From the NCBI RefSeq assembly GCF_003473485.1, contig NC_053043.1:8938001-9002000 (forward strand): 64,000 bases of DNA, read 5' to 3'. The notes under the pieces are model-generated. The model ran no database searches. It worked only from the letters and a program-made list of their open reading frames with translations, and was not told the origin of the DNA. The number at the start of each line of letters is the position of its first letter. Positions within the stretch are counted from its first letter, which is position 1. Source of the stretch: Medicago truncatula. Its lineage: Eukaryota; Streptophyta; Magnoliopsida; Fabales; Fabaceae. Of the stretch, positions 1 through 10,614 are shown one piece after another. The position numbers were made by a program, and so were the translations under genes.

Positions 1-840
1 TGTATAAATTTTAAAGAGTGTTTTTTTTTTTTTTTTTTATTTTTTTTATTAAAACTATTTTGATTTTGATTAAAATTGCTTTTATTTTTTAGGGAAAAAT
101 TACATGTATAGATAATAGATATTATGCAATTTCATATCGTAATAAATTATACTTATCTTTGTCAATGATAAAAACAATATTACAAATATAATGTTTTTCA
201 AAAAAATATAACAAATATGATATAAATTCTTATCTTGTTGAATGACACCAGCAAAATAGCATTCTTATAGTCAAATTTGATTTAAAGTATAATTAGAAGG
301 AGAAAAAGTCAGCTCAAAACAACCTATTTTCTTTATATATAATATAAATTTTAGAGTCGTTAGGCACTTTTACCAACAATAGGTAAATAAAAAAAATTAT
401 CGTCCTTCGCACTTCTCGCACGTCCTTCATTTTCAACATTTTGCCTCTATTCGAATTATATAATCTCAAACTTAAACACACACTTCATATTTTATAATTT
501 GAACCATACCAATATAAAAGTTACGTCCATCTACCTTCCCTAATTTCCACAGTTATGTTTTCATAACCTAAAATACTAAAAGAAAAATCTCAAATTTGAA
601 CCTTGCTACACTGTTCCATATTGCAAGTTTAGTTTCTCAAATACATCACATTTGAGAGGTGGGATTTAGCATGGGAATGACTAGTTGTTTCCCACCATGA
701 AAAAGTTTTTTTTTCCAACCATTGGATTGTAGAGGAGTATTAATTTTATCATGGATTGTCTGCACTACATTTTTTTCCTTTCTCTTCTACACTTTTTTTG
801 TTCAGATCTTGAATTTTTTTTAATTGATCAATAATTTTTT
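1..840. other. AT-rich gene-free stretch
   Basis: Left edge of the window. It is very AT-rich with homopolymer T and A runs (for example around 21-50) and no open frame of note. I see no recognisable gene, RNA or transposon terminus here. Confidence 0.5.
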
Positions 841-842
841 TT

Positions 843-1076
843 TTGGGAAAGGACAATATCCTAACAACTCTGAAGCCCCGATACTCCAAAAATGGTGTGT
901 TTCACCGTGATCATGATGATGTTGTTAGAATAACAAGGGAACACGATGTGTCGTTGGGTTATGGTAGTCAAATACAATCAACTACAGATAACAATGACGA
1001 AGACCAACATGACCCTCAAGTAAATCGCGGAAGACATCATCGAAGACGAGGGTGTGGGACAGCAGGGCATTTATAA
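843..1076 (+). pseudogene. Possible C-terminal remnant of a transposon-encoded plant mobile domain protein
   Basis: The open frame has no ATG (it opens with TTG) and reads about 77 codons to a stop. Its end is acidic, then strongly basic, and finishes with RRRGCGTAGHL. That kind of Arg-rich tail ending in CGT.GHL is, to my memory, common at the end of plant mobile domain (PMD) proteins carried by MULE-type transposons; this is recollection, not a search result. Nothing upstream extends it into a full domain, so it is a fragment at best. It is followed at once by a TTA microsatellite and an LTR fragment, so the locus is broken. It could also be a chance open frame. Confidence 0.25.
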
Positions 1077-1088
1077 TAATTGTAGTTG

Positions 1089-1090
<2 letters not shown>

Positions 1091-1124
<34 letters not shown>

Positions 1125-1125
1125 T
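1091..1125. repeat. (TTA)n microsatellite
   Basis: About eleven consecutive TTA/ATT units between the stop of the basic-tailed fragment and the LTR fragment that begins at 1140. Confidence 0.9.
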
Positions 1126-1139
1126 ATGCATGCAATTAA

Positions 1140-1578
1140 TGTAACACCCCGTTTTCCCAACATAAAAATTCATAACAATTATTAGAGTATTCAACACATA
1201 AACGGAATGCTACACTTCTTTAAAATCATAAATGAGATAAATAACAATTTATCCTTCAACATAATTATTCAAAACTTCGCAGCGGATTTATTTCAACAAC
1301 ATAATTAGTTTTGGCACGAAGGCCTCATCAAAACATCTCATAAAAATTCCAAACTAAATCATAGTCATGTAAAATCATAAGCAATACGTAAGGAATAGAA
1401 AATAGCCACAAAAGTTTCCATCCCGTTACGAATCAGAGCACCTAAAGACACGGTGAGAGATAGCCACTCACGACAGCAAAACACCAGCTACTTATTCTCG
1501 ATCACCTGCAAGTTACTCATACGAAGAGCAACATTTCCAAGCAGAAGGGGTGAGATTTCACAAAACAATAATATTAAG
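1140..1578. mobile_element. LTR fragment (family A, terminus TGTAACACCCC)
   Basis: Begins with TGTAACACCCC, a typical plant LTR end, and runs about 440 bp. It is clearly homologous to 41106-42000: shared blocks include the stretch around CGTTACG.ATCAGAGCA, ACTCACGACAGCAAA, GATCACCTGCAAGTTACTC and AGAAGGGGTGAGATTTCAC. Similarity stops abruptly after ATATTAAGCA at about 1578, where unrelated sequence (a reverse-strand Gln/Pro-rich frame) starts. No matching right terminus is present, so this is a truncated LTR, not a solo LTR. The related solo-LTR-like element at 36541-39971 begins with nearly the same bases and lies in the same orientation. Confidence 0.7.
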
Positions 1579-1867
1579 CAGGTTTGTTGGTGTTGGTGGG
1601 TGGTTGTAGTTTTGGTTGGTGTACATTGGGTATTGTGGGTTGTTGTGGGGGGATAATTGGTGTTGGACGGTGCAACTTGGTTTGGTCATTATAGGAGAAG
1701 TAGTTGTTGTTGAATGTGCTAGCTTGGTTTGAGTCATTGTAACCATAGTTTGTCATCGAATTTTGTTGGTAAGTTGACTGATAATGGGGCTCATATGCAT
1801 TTCTCGGGGAGGTATATGGTGGTGGTTGGATGATATTTTGTTGGGGGGTGTCGAGAAATTCATACAT
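1574..1867 (-). pseudogene. Gln/Pro/Asn-rich ORF fragment, probably transposon ORF
   Basis: Reading leftwards, an ATG at 1867 opens a 97-codon frame starting MYEFLDTPQQN and rich in Gln, Pro, Asn and Tyr, with no globular domain. An AT-rich stretch containing TATAAATACT lies about 110 bp upstream (near 1975) and could be a TATA box. The frame runs into the LTR fragment at 1578, so its 3' part is missing. Low-complexity N-termini like this occur in the accessory ORF of some plant DNA transposons, but I cannot assign a family. Confidence 0.3.
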
Positions 1868-2191
1868 TACAAAACCATGTATTATTATAATTACTTTTTT
1901 ATTAAAGCCTAAATTAATATTATTAATATAAGTTGAAATGGTGTGATAAATTGAAAAATAAAATGAAGTATTTATAGTAGATGAAATAATACATGTTTCA
2001 TAATAATTGTAGATTTTATGGTGTTTTTTTGTTGTATAATTTTAATTAGTTTTTTTAAATTAAGTTATTATAATTATTATTTATGCATGCAATTAACACG
2101 TAAATGATGGTTCAAATGGCATTTATGCAATTTTTCAAAAAGGTGGGGTATTTTTGTGTCTTTTGGCAAAAACTAGGGCAAAATTCACATC

Positions 2192-2212
2192 GGGGGGGGG
2201 GGGGGGGGGGGG
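2192..2212. repeat. Poly(G) tract
   Basis: About twenty consecutive G. Such runs are rare in AT-rich plant DNA and also easy to miscount, so its length is uncertain. Confidence 0.8.
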
Positions 2213-2249
2213 AGGTGTAATAGATTTTCAAATCAAAATATAATGGCCC

Positions 2250-2648
2250 CAGGGCCGTTCCTGAGAATTCGGAGGCTCGGCTCTGAAAATGAAAAGAGGC
2301 CAGTGATAAAATCAAAACATAATTTTTTTTTAAAAGAGTAATGTTCTATTTATATTTTTTAAAAGATAAATACAAGGCGCCGTATATATGCGGTACACCC
2401 AGAGGTAAAAATGACTACCGTATACATGAGAAACCCCCACCTAACACCAAAATCAAGAGGAATTAATTCTAATAATCCTAAAAGAAGCCCATCCTTGTGA
2501 GGGAATGAAATAATCTTAGGGGGCCTAAGAGATATTAAGGAGGCCTAAAAAGAAACCACCATTATACTAGATATAAAAAAAAATGAGACCCATCTTTGAG
2601 GGAGGTCCAGCTTGTTTGAGCTGTTTGCACCCCCTCAGGGACGCCTCT
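2250..2648. mobile_element. Non-autonomous hAT-like element, 399 bp
   Basis: Termini are CAGGGCCGTTCCTGAG on the left and CTCAGGGACGCCTCT on the right, an imperfect inverted repeat of about 15 bp. Both sides are flanked by the identical 8-bp sequence AATGGCCC (2242-2249 and 2649-2656). An 8-bp target duplication and CAGGG-type ends fit the hAT superfamily. The interior has no transposase frame. Confidence 0.7.
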
Positions 2649-2941
2649 AAATGGCCCAATCATATCTTCAACTGGGTTCTTCTAGATTGTTATGCGATTG
2701 TTGCTCTTTTGGTCCCACCCCCTCCCCAACCCAAAACCATTCGAGAGATAACTTTCAAACGGTAATTTTTGTATTTTAGGGTTCGTGAGATAACTTCCAA
2801 AAGTTGTTTTTTCAGGATAACAACAAATAGCGAGAGGGGTGCAAGAGCACCCATCTTGTAATGCTGGATAGAAGCATGGGATTTAAAAAAAAAGAATTGG
2901 GGAAGGGGGTCAAGACTGAATAAGCCCAAAATACATTTACA

Positions 2942-3060
2942 GGGTGTTAGTTGCTAGTCCAAGTTTATTGCTAACTGGAAGTATGATCATTTTTTTTAAT
3001 TTTTCTCCCTAGATACCGTAGAAATTTTTAATTTCACAAGCTAATGTGGTTGGCACTTCC
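2942..3060. repeat. Duplicated segment, copy 1 (left part)
   Basis: Similar to 6003-6320: shared blocks are GGGTGTTAGT.GCTAG, TTATTGCTAAC.GGAAGT, and AATTTCACAAGCTAA..TGGTTGGCAC. This copy is cut at 3060 by the element at 3061-5694 and resumes at 5695. Confidence 0.7.
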
Positions 3061-5694
3061 CAGGCACGGATCTAGTGTGGGCAATGGGGTCAAGCGACCC
3101 CACTTGCCTCCACATGTGTATTGAATTTTTAACCCAAAATTAGATATATATTTAGTTTGACTTCTCTTTATATAGTACTAGACCATTGATCCATGTTGAC
3201 GCATGGGTCATATCGATAGTAATAATGGATAAAGAAATATGAAATAATATAAAAATGCAATGACATAGTTCATTTTATAGTGATACTCTAACTTTTAATC
3301 TATGTTCGTGACACTCTAACTTTTAATCCCAACTTGTGATTAAGAAGTCCCAAAGTAATAACTGTGTTGAGAAATTTAAGAGTATGAACATCACCTGTTT
3401 GAGAAATTCGAGAGTATGAACCTCATCCACGTTTTATAACTTTATATAGTATTTTAATATTACTTTACGTTAGTATGATTTGAATTATAAAACCTTTAAA
3501 AAAAAAATAAAAGAGTCCTTAATTTGCAAGATAGCTTGGAACATTAGAATAAAATTAAAATAGACTTTTAACCCGTCGCACGGGTTTATTAGAACACAAA
3601 AGAACTTAATAAAGATGCACCGTTAATATTAAACTTATCATAATATGTCTTTCAAGACATTTACAAAAAAAAAAAAATGATATTTTTATATGATTACCAT
3701 TTCTAAAAAAAAACAAATTTCTAAAATTGAAATAGTACATGATTCACTCATTCAAACTTATTATATTCAAAAGTAACGTAGAAGCTAAAAGTTTACAATT
3801 AAAATATACAAAAAAAACCATATACTTTCTACATAAGCCTTAACAATGCATAATCTCAAACAACTTTAAAATACACAACTTCATTATTTTTCGTTCTAGT
3901 TGTGCACCCAACTAAATTAATAATCGCTTGTGTGAGCTTATTTGTCTTGCAAAATAGGAATATGCGTCAGTGACCAAAGGAATAGTAACATGTCAGAGAT
4001 GAATAATTTTTTCTTCCAAACACCACTCTTTGCCTTTCTATCTCATGATGCTTAAGCAATACACCTCAAAGAAACAACTCGATTCAATCACTGGTTCGCT
4101 TAATTTTGTCCACATCACCAAAGTTGGAGGATAAAATATTTTATATACTAAAATAGCATGAGAATATGCAAGCCTAAAATTCATCAATCAAACAAAAACG
4201 TTGCATTATACATATGTGTGTGTGAGATTTGTGTTGTGTTTGTATCCCACTGATATCAGTAGCAATAGAAAATAAACCAACGATTAGAAGCAAGGTTGGA
4301 GTTGAGAAGTTTCAACATGTTATTTCAACCGACCACCATATTCATCATCATTTGTTGGCACTATTATAATGAAAAGGAAAATAAAATTAATTAAGAAATG
4401 ATTACACGAATAACAATTAAAGCACCTGCATCATCTTCATTCTTGAATGCCATTAGGAGTTTTGAAGAGATGATGCAAACGGCGCTATGCAACGTTCACT
4501 TCTTAATATGAAAATTGCTCTTTTAGTTGAATTTGCATACCTTTTAGTTGATCAAATTGAAGCTTGTATTCCACCCTTCCAATCTAATGTTCATGTGATT
4601 TTGCGTTTGGGGTCAATTTTATTTTATTTTTAATAAAAAATAGGTTTGCGATTTTTGTTTTGTTTTTTTTTTAACAAAAATAGGATAATTAGGTTGGAAA
4701 TGATTTTGTTTTGTTTTTAATTAAAAAATAGGTTTGTTTTGTTTTTCATAAAAAATAGGGTAATTAGTTTAGTTTAGGTTTGATAAAAAAATAAGGGACT
4801 AATTTCATAAAAAAAAAAAAATAGGGGACGGCTTCATTTTGTTTTTAATAAAAAAATAGGTTTATTTTGTTTTTCATAAAAAATAGGGTAATTAGTTTAG
4901 TTTAGGTTTCATAAAAAAATAGGGGATAATTTTCTTTTGTTTTTAATAAAAAATAGTAGCGAAAATATGATTGGATTGGATTTAGGAGTGATATGTTGTT
5001 TTTGATTTCAGAAGCATTTGAAAATAACATTTTGATTAAATTAAATAGGGTTAATTAAATAGGGGTAATACAATAAAATTAATCATTAAAGTTAGGTTAA
5101 ATCTAGAGCAACATTTTGCGTTCGGGTTAACTTTAAGGAATAAGATATTATTGTTTTCATATAGTCTATTTATTACACTATAAAAATTACCAAAGAAGGA
5201 TCCTAATGAGTGTTCTAAGAGCACTAGTTAATTAATCAAAATGAGTGTTCTAAGAGTACTAGTTAATAAATCAAAAGAAGTAGTTTTTATTTTATTTTAT
5301 TTTTTTATAAAAAGTTGTTATAATTATTATATCGATACAAATAATGCTTATTTTTAAGATAAAATATTCTTTTATGATCAATCTTTAACCAATTATCTTA
5401 GAGCATATCGTTGGCAAGACCACACAACTACTACTATAATATAAACTATTCTTATATTTGTTGAAAAAGGTTGTGAATGACGCTACGTTGGTGGTGAAAA
5501 AATAATTATTATGGTTATATTTTTTATACTATGCGAGAAATGGACAAATATTTAAAAAAAAAAAAATTAACATTTTAGGGCAATTATAAATATAACTTGT
5601 ATAATTTTCGCACGCTTACGTGTTTATAAAATTTTATATAATTTTTTATGATATAACTTAACCCCACTTATTAAAATTTTTGGATCCGTCACTG
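3061..5694. mobile_element. Non-autonomous hAT-like element, 2.6 kb
   Basis: Left end CAGGCACGGATCTAG, right end GGATCCGTCACTG: an inverted repeat of about 13 bp with few mismatches. It is flanked by 8-bp duplications, GCACTTCC on the left and ACACTTCC on the right. The second copy of the host segment (near 6318) reads straight through GGTTGGCACTATCAAACATTTAT, which gives the empty site. No frame of 60 codons or more that looks like a transposase is present, so it is non-autonomous or badly decayed. It holds an internal tandem repeat at about 4615-4960. Confidence 0.75.
4615..4960. repeat. Tandem repeat inside the 2.6 kb element
   Basis: Roughly 2.5 units with a period of about 130 bp, each containing TTTTGTTTTTAAT.AAAAAAT, AGGTTT.TTTTGTTTTTCAT and AGGGTAATTAGTTTAGTTT. 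Units starting near 4702 and near 4838 align closely. Confidence 0.75.
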
Positions 5695-5990
5695 ACACTT
5701 CCAAACATTTATTGATAAAAAAGTATCTTTTAATTTTTTGTTAGCTAAAAATTATATGCATGTCTGTCACCAAGTAGGCTAAACTGAATGATTTTTGATT
5801 GCATATCCAATATCTTAAAAATTGAAGCTAGGATGTCAATTAGGCTGAGAAAAATGAACTTCGATTGCTTAACTATTCATTACTATTATGATAGAAACTA
5901 TAACGCCAATTAGGCCAAAGGAATTTTTTTTTCTTAACCAACCATTTTCTTTAAGGATAAAAATTAGAATGCCAATATCTAGAGGTCGTG
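5695..5990. repeat. Duplicated segment, copy 1 (right part) with degenerate minisatellite
   Basis: Continues copy 1 after the transposon. From about 5767 it carries degenerate units of about 75-85 bp built on GAAGCTAGGATGTCAATTAG / GAATTTTGATTGCTTAAC / CCATTTTCTTT. The same units occur in the second copy at 7157-7590. Confidence 0.65.
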
Positions 5991-6002
5991 ATATCTTACG
6001 GG

Positions 6003-6416
6003 TGGGTGTTAGTAGCTAGCCTAAGCTTATTGCTAACCGGAAGTATGATCATTTGTCAACACAATTTTGAAAATTGCTTTTCTAACAGCTGAAGTTTATT
6101 AGAAAACATACGGAAATGACAAAAAAAACTCAAAGGTAGTTGATTACAACTGATTTTCTCTTTTGAAGTCAGCTGTAGTTACCTTCCGTCGAAGTTTTTT
6201 GGTCATTTCCATATGTTTTTAAGTAAGTTGTTATATGAAAACATTAACTTTCAACAATTTACCTCCTGCATACGGTAGAAAATTTTAATATCACAAGCTA
6301 AATTGGTTGGCACTATCAAACATTTATCAGCATGATAATCTCCATAATTTATTGATACTTATATTTTATAAACTTGTTTCAAATTATACTTAAATTATAT
6401 ATATATATATATATAT
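6003..6416. repeat. Duplicated segment, copy 2 (left part) with a small hairpin insertion
   Basis: Aligns with 2942-3060 plus the start of the segment at 5695. Relative to copy 1 it contains an extra stretch of about 200 bp at about 6055-6260. That stretch holds an inverted repeat (ACATACGGAAATGAC near 6107 against GTCATTTCCATATGT near 6202), so it is a probable MITE. It ends in an (AT)n run. Confidence 0.6.
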
Positions 6417-7143
6417 GAGATAGGATCAAATGACACCATGGTGTCAAATTATATTTGACACCAAATCATAACCATTAATTCAACTTTAATCCGACGTCTC
6501 TCATCAATCATTAAATACTCACATGCTTATCAAATTATCTAATTTTTAATTTTAGAAACAATTTATTCTTTCTTTTTTTGATTAATTATTTACCATATGA
6601 TTTCTCCCTACAATTTTTTTTTTTTTTTTTTACTAATCTTTGTTCAATCATCTTTATATCCTCTTTGTATTGACTACTCTTTCATTTGTTGGATGGTAGT
6701 ATTCTTGAGTTCATGCTGCTAATATTCTTGTATCGAATGTTCTAGCATTTGTGTTTTGCTTTCGTTTAGTAGCATAAGTTCTTTTTAATTTTTTTGGTGC
6801 AATGTGCTCTTTATAAATCAATTTTCTTTGGGTTCTTCTAGAAAAATAAAAATAAAAAAGGTTAATAGGAATAAAGAAATAAGGATGATAAGCCCTAAAA
6901 AAAAAAGAATGACAGTGAATAATTTTTGGCAAACAAACCATAATAATACCATTAGAGAATTTTTGGTAAATAATTAATCAAAAAAAGAAAGAATAAATTG
7001 TTTCTAAAATTAAAATTTAGATAATTTGATAAGCATGTGAGCATTTAATGAATTGATGGAAAACGTCGGATTAAAGTTGAATTAATGGTTATGATTTGGT
7101 GTCAAATTTAATTTGACACCATGGTGTCATTTGATCCTATCCC
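6417..7143. mobile_element. Foldback element with about 180-bp terminal inverted repeats
   Basis: The left arm (6417-6594) and right arm (6965-7143) are inverted copies with only a few mismatches over about 180 bp. They begin GAGATAGGATCAAATGACACC and GGGATAGGATCAAATGACACC when read inward. Both arms contain the palindrome GACACCATGGTGTC. The element sits in (AT)n, so a 9-bp TATATATAT duplication is possible but cannot be proven. The interior (6595-6964) has no convincing coding frame. Long arms and a possible 9-bp duplication would fit a Mutator-type or foldback MITE. Confidence 0.8.
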
Positions 7144-7149
7144 TATATA

Positions 7150-7590
7150 TATATATCACCAAGTTGGATACAATGAATGAATTTTGATTGCATGAATAAC
7201 CATCCAATATCTTAAAAATAGAAGCTAAAATTATTAGGCGAAAAAAGAATTTTGCTTAACCGTCCATTTTCTTTATGGGTAGAAGCTAGAATGCCAATTT
7301 AGACTAAGAAAAATGAATTTTGATTCCTTAATTTTCCATTACTTTTATGGATAGAAGCTATAATGCCAATTAGGTCAAAAGAAACAATTTTGCTTAACCA
7401 ATCATTTCTTTATGGATAGAAGTTAGAATGCCAATATGGCTACAAGAATGAATTTTCCTTAACCCTTTTTTTTTCTATGGATAGAAGCTAGAATGTCAAT
7501 TAGGCTAGAAAGAATGAATTTTGATTGCTTCACTATCTATTTTCTTTATGGATAGAAGCTAAAACACCAATTAGACTAAGAAGAAAGAAT
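7150..7590. repeat. Degenerate minisatellite, copy 2
   Basis: About five head-to-tail units of about 75-90 bp. The consensus core is TTTATGGATAGAAGCTAGAA followed by TGCCAATTAGGCTA, a GAATTTTG block and a TTAACCATCCATTTTCTTT block. It continues copy 2 of the duplicated segment after the foldback element. Confidence 0.75.
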
Positions 7591-7868
7591 AATATCACCA
7601 TATTTTGGTGATCTTGAAAAACTTAAACAATTGTGGAAGATACCATATTACAATTCTTGATATAGAACTCATAATTGAGAGAAAAATATAGAAAAGTGAA
7701 ATGGAAATGATGATACTTATCATGATATAATTGTTACATCAATCTCAAGTAGCACATTAAGATTATTGTCATGCAAACAAATGCACCAATGACCCGTCTT
7801 ATTAAGGATAGACTAGTAAATGAATTTTCTATTTTATATATGAAATCAATAAAATTGCAATCAATTAC

Positions 7869-8160
7869 TACCTCCGTCCCTAATTATAGGGCCCTTTTGA
7901 AAAAATAACGGAAATTAAGATAGTGGATATTTGTATTAAATATGTTTGTAATTAGTATTGTTTTTACAGTTTTATCCTTTAAGAGAGAGATGTTTTATGT
8001 TTTCAACATGCTATTTATTGTTGATTGAAGAAAAAGATGTATAATTAATAGGGGCATGTATGTAAAGAAATAATTAATGTAGTTGGAAATAGCAAAGGGG
8101 TCTTATAAAAAGGGACAAAAAAAATTCTCAAAAGGGTCTTATAATTAGGGACGGAGGTAG
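7869..8160. mobile_element. Stowaway-type MITE
   Basis: The inverted ends are CTACCTCCGTCCCTAATTAT on both sides, extending about 32 bp with few mismatches, and are flanked by TA. CTCCGTCCC-type ends with a TA target are characteristic of Tc1/mariner-derived Stowaway MITEs. Length 292 bp, no coding capacity. Confidence 0.85.
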
Positions 8161-8162
8161 TA

Positions 8163-9510
8163 ACTTTTAGCCTCAATAAATGAGACCGTAAGTATACCTT
8201 TTTCGACTGCTTGGCTAAGATCAAGTGTATTCATATCATTTTAATATATAATATGTGGTCCAATGAATCACACATGATATTAAATTACTTTTTTGAGGGG
8301 GAGAGACCATTTCAGTAGCTTGCTATTGGTTTCCTCATTTGTCGCCTATGCATTGCACTATTGCATGGGCCGGCGCACCAAAAAAAAGTGAGACCGTAAG
8401 TATTTTTGCTTATAATTGAGTTTAGAGGGAGTAGTTAAGAAATGTCTGATATGCATGAGTATGATGTGTGGATACATATTGGTTGTTTATGATAGTTGAA
8501 ATTTAGAATTTTAAATCTTTTTTGTATGCCTAAATAATCATCAAATTAGTGTTTCATTTTATACCATGCAAAATATATTATGTAAGTGTTGGAGTTTTAT
8601 TCATGGCCCCATTTCTGCCGCCGTTGCGCACACATATTTATTGGGAACATATGCATAGGCACTATCATTGGATAAGCATGAAAGTGTGGAGAAGTATATG
8701 ATTCCATTCCATTGTTGAGTTTAAAAGTAGATGTATAATTGTATTCCCATTATGTGCAAAGAGTGCATGTACTTGAACGTGACACTCTTTGCTTATCTTA
8801 GTTATAACTATTTTATGAGTTAGTGGGGACATTTATCTGCATGTTGTATTCAATTTGAGAAAGATTTAAAGCATTAGGCTAGCTCTTTGATCCAATCCAA
8901 TTATGTGGTCACACAATAACATGAATGTCTCTTTCTCAATACTTATTTATGCCGGTTAATTTGCCATCTTCTGGTTATAGTTGGAATCTCAATCTGAACC
9001 TTTCCCATCAGATTAATTGGTGTCCTTATATATCAAGTCATTCATGATCTTACTTTGGTTAAGAGTTCCTAAACTTTTGGGAAATAAACTAAAGAGCATT
9101 TGGTTCTTTTCTCTATATAGTCATAGTCACAGTGACTCATACAGTACTCTCCTTTAACTTTCAAAATATGCTGCTCTTTGAAGCTTTTTGCTAAAAATGA
9201 AACATTCTTTGTATGGAACCAATTGTTGATAAAATCAGTTCAGTTTCTGTCGTTATATTGAATGAAATGATCGATTAATTCATGACAGTCTTCTTTAGAA
9301 TCTAGTACATACATGCACAAGGACGAATTGTTTACATTCTTGTTTCTTGTTAATCCTCCAGTTATGAGAGAAAAGAACCTGATAATATGGAGTTTAATCG
9401 AGAGCTAAGGAAAACCTTATCTAGAATTGTTTCTTCCGAAATCTTGTTGTTTAAATTCTTGATATCAAGCTTTTATTATCAAAGTATAATTATATGTGGT
9501 ATCCAAAATA
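8163..9510. other. Gene-free spacer
   Basis: AT-rich, with short chance frames only. I see no exon chain, RNA gene or transposon terminus that I can defend. Confidence 0.45.
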
Positions 9511-9576
9511 TTATTTATTTTGTAGATAGAGTTTGTCTAATATATATTAGACAAACTCTATGTACAAAATAAATAA
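9511..9576. repeat. 66-bp near-perfect palindrome
   Basis: The 33-base half-sites are complementary at every pair except one G/G pair (9525 and 9562), with the centre between 9543 and 9544 inside TAATATATATTA. The core reads AGAGTTTGTCTAATATAT and mirrors. There is no loop, so it would form a perfect hairpin or cruciform. Confidence 0.9.
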
Positions 9577-10089
9577 AAATACATTTCGTCACAATCATAT
9601 GAACGGACCAACAATAATAACTTCAACACTATCCAAAACCAGTTTATTTTTCTTTAAGCCAAATCCTATACTTAAGCATATTTACTTACCATATGCTTAT
9701 GCTTTTGTTGAGGGTTACTTTCTCTTGAATCCACTTTGCGATATTTTTTCTCTTTCTATCATTCTTAATAGCAGTGTTAGATTCCATATAGATTAGGTCT
9801 CCCTAATTTTATATTTTGTTGAATTTGTTTAGGGTTGCACCATCTTTTTGTTTTCTTTATTTCTTATCAAATGATATTTTTGGGGTGGTGTATATGATTG
9901 TTAATGTGTTAAGGTGGTAATACAGTTGGGATGAGCATGTCTTCTAATTTTGCTCAGCGTGATAAAAAAAAAATGTGTTAGAACATCACGTATCTTTCAA
10001 AAAAAATGAAGAACATCCCGTATCATATTATTGAAGTATGAAAAAGTGAGTGTCAAATAAAAGTAATAGTTTTTTTTGGAGAGGAAAGT

Positions 10090-10091
<2 letters not shown>

Positions 10092-10128
<37 letters not shown>
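10092..10128. repeat. Poly(T) tract, 37 bp
   Basis: An uninterrupted T run. It could be the tail of a retroposon on the minus strand occupying part of 10129-10560, but I did not find matching target duplications. Confidence 0.85.
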
Positions 10129-10133
<5 letters not shown>

Positions 10134-10614
10134 TTGACTAAAACGATCAATGTTCATTCATTCAAATTTATAAATTACGATAAAAATGAATCTGAAAACA
10201 ATCTCACATCAATAAGTTGATAGCATAAAAAAGTAAAATATCTACAATGTAACAAAATCAAAGTGATTGAAATATCCATGCATCCAGATTTGCAAAGTTG
10301 AAGAACTGGTCATTTGATTCAATATGTAAATGATTGAAGTTGATACGTCAATCTGAACCATACGAACATGCACCAAGATGGTAAATTAATCAACACCGCA
10401 CTAAAACGAAGAACAAAACAACACTGCATCGAGATAACGAATTCATAAAACAAAAATCTAGATTTATGTAAAAATCACTTATTTAGGTTAAAAGAGATGA
10501 AAAAAATGATAAATAGATATGACTTTGGGTCAAAAATTACCCAAAATCACCACCTTTATGAAGATAATAGAAGTAAAAACCTATATGGATAGAAAAAAAA
10601 TAGGGATGAGAGTT

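Larger units (their letters stand above)
1116..2096. repeat. 24-bp direct repeat bracketing a 0.93 kb block
   Basis: The same 24 bases (containing TTTATGCATGCAATTAA) occur at 1116-1139 and 2073-2096. Between them lie the LTR fragment and the Gln-rich reverse ORF. The left copy touches the LTR start exactly. 24 bp is too long for an LTR target duplication, so a duplication or repair event is more likely. Confidence 0.7.

Noticed and set aside
2192-2212. Poly(G) run as a regulatory G-quadruplex
   Set aside because: A pure G run in spacer DNA can be a polymerase or assembly length error, and there is no gene within reach to regulate.
5280-5700. CACTA-type transposon end
   Set aside because: The right end contains CACTG, but the target duplication is 8 bp, not 3 bp, and the matching left end starts CAGGCACGG, so hAT-like is the better fit.
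9387-9796. Two short plus-strand ORFs as genes
   Set aside because: They meet in the palindrome at 9511-9576, have no domain and are composed of AT-rich chance codons.
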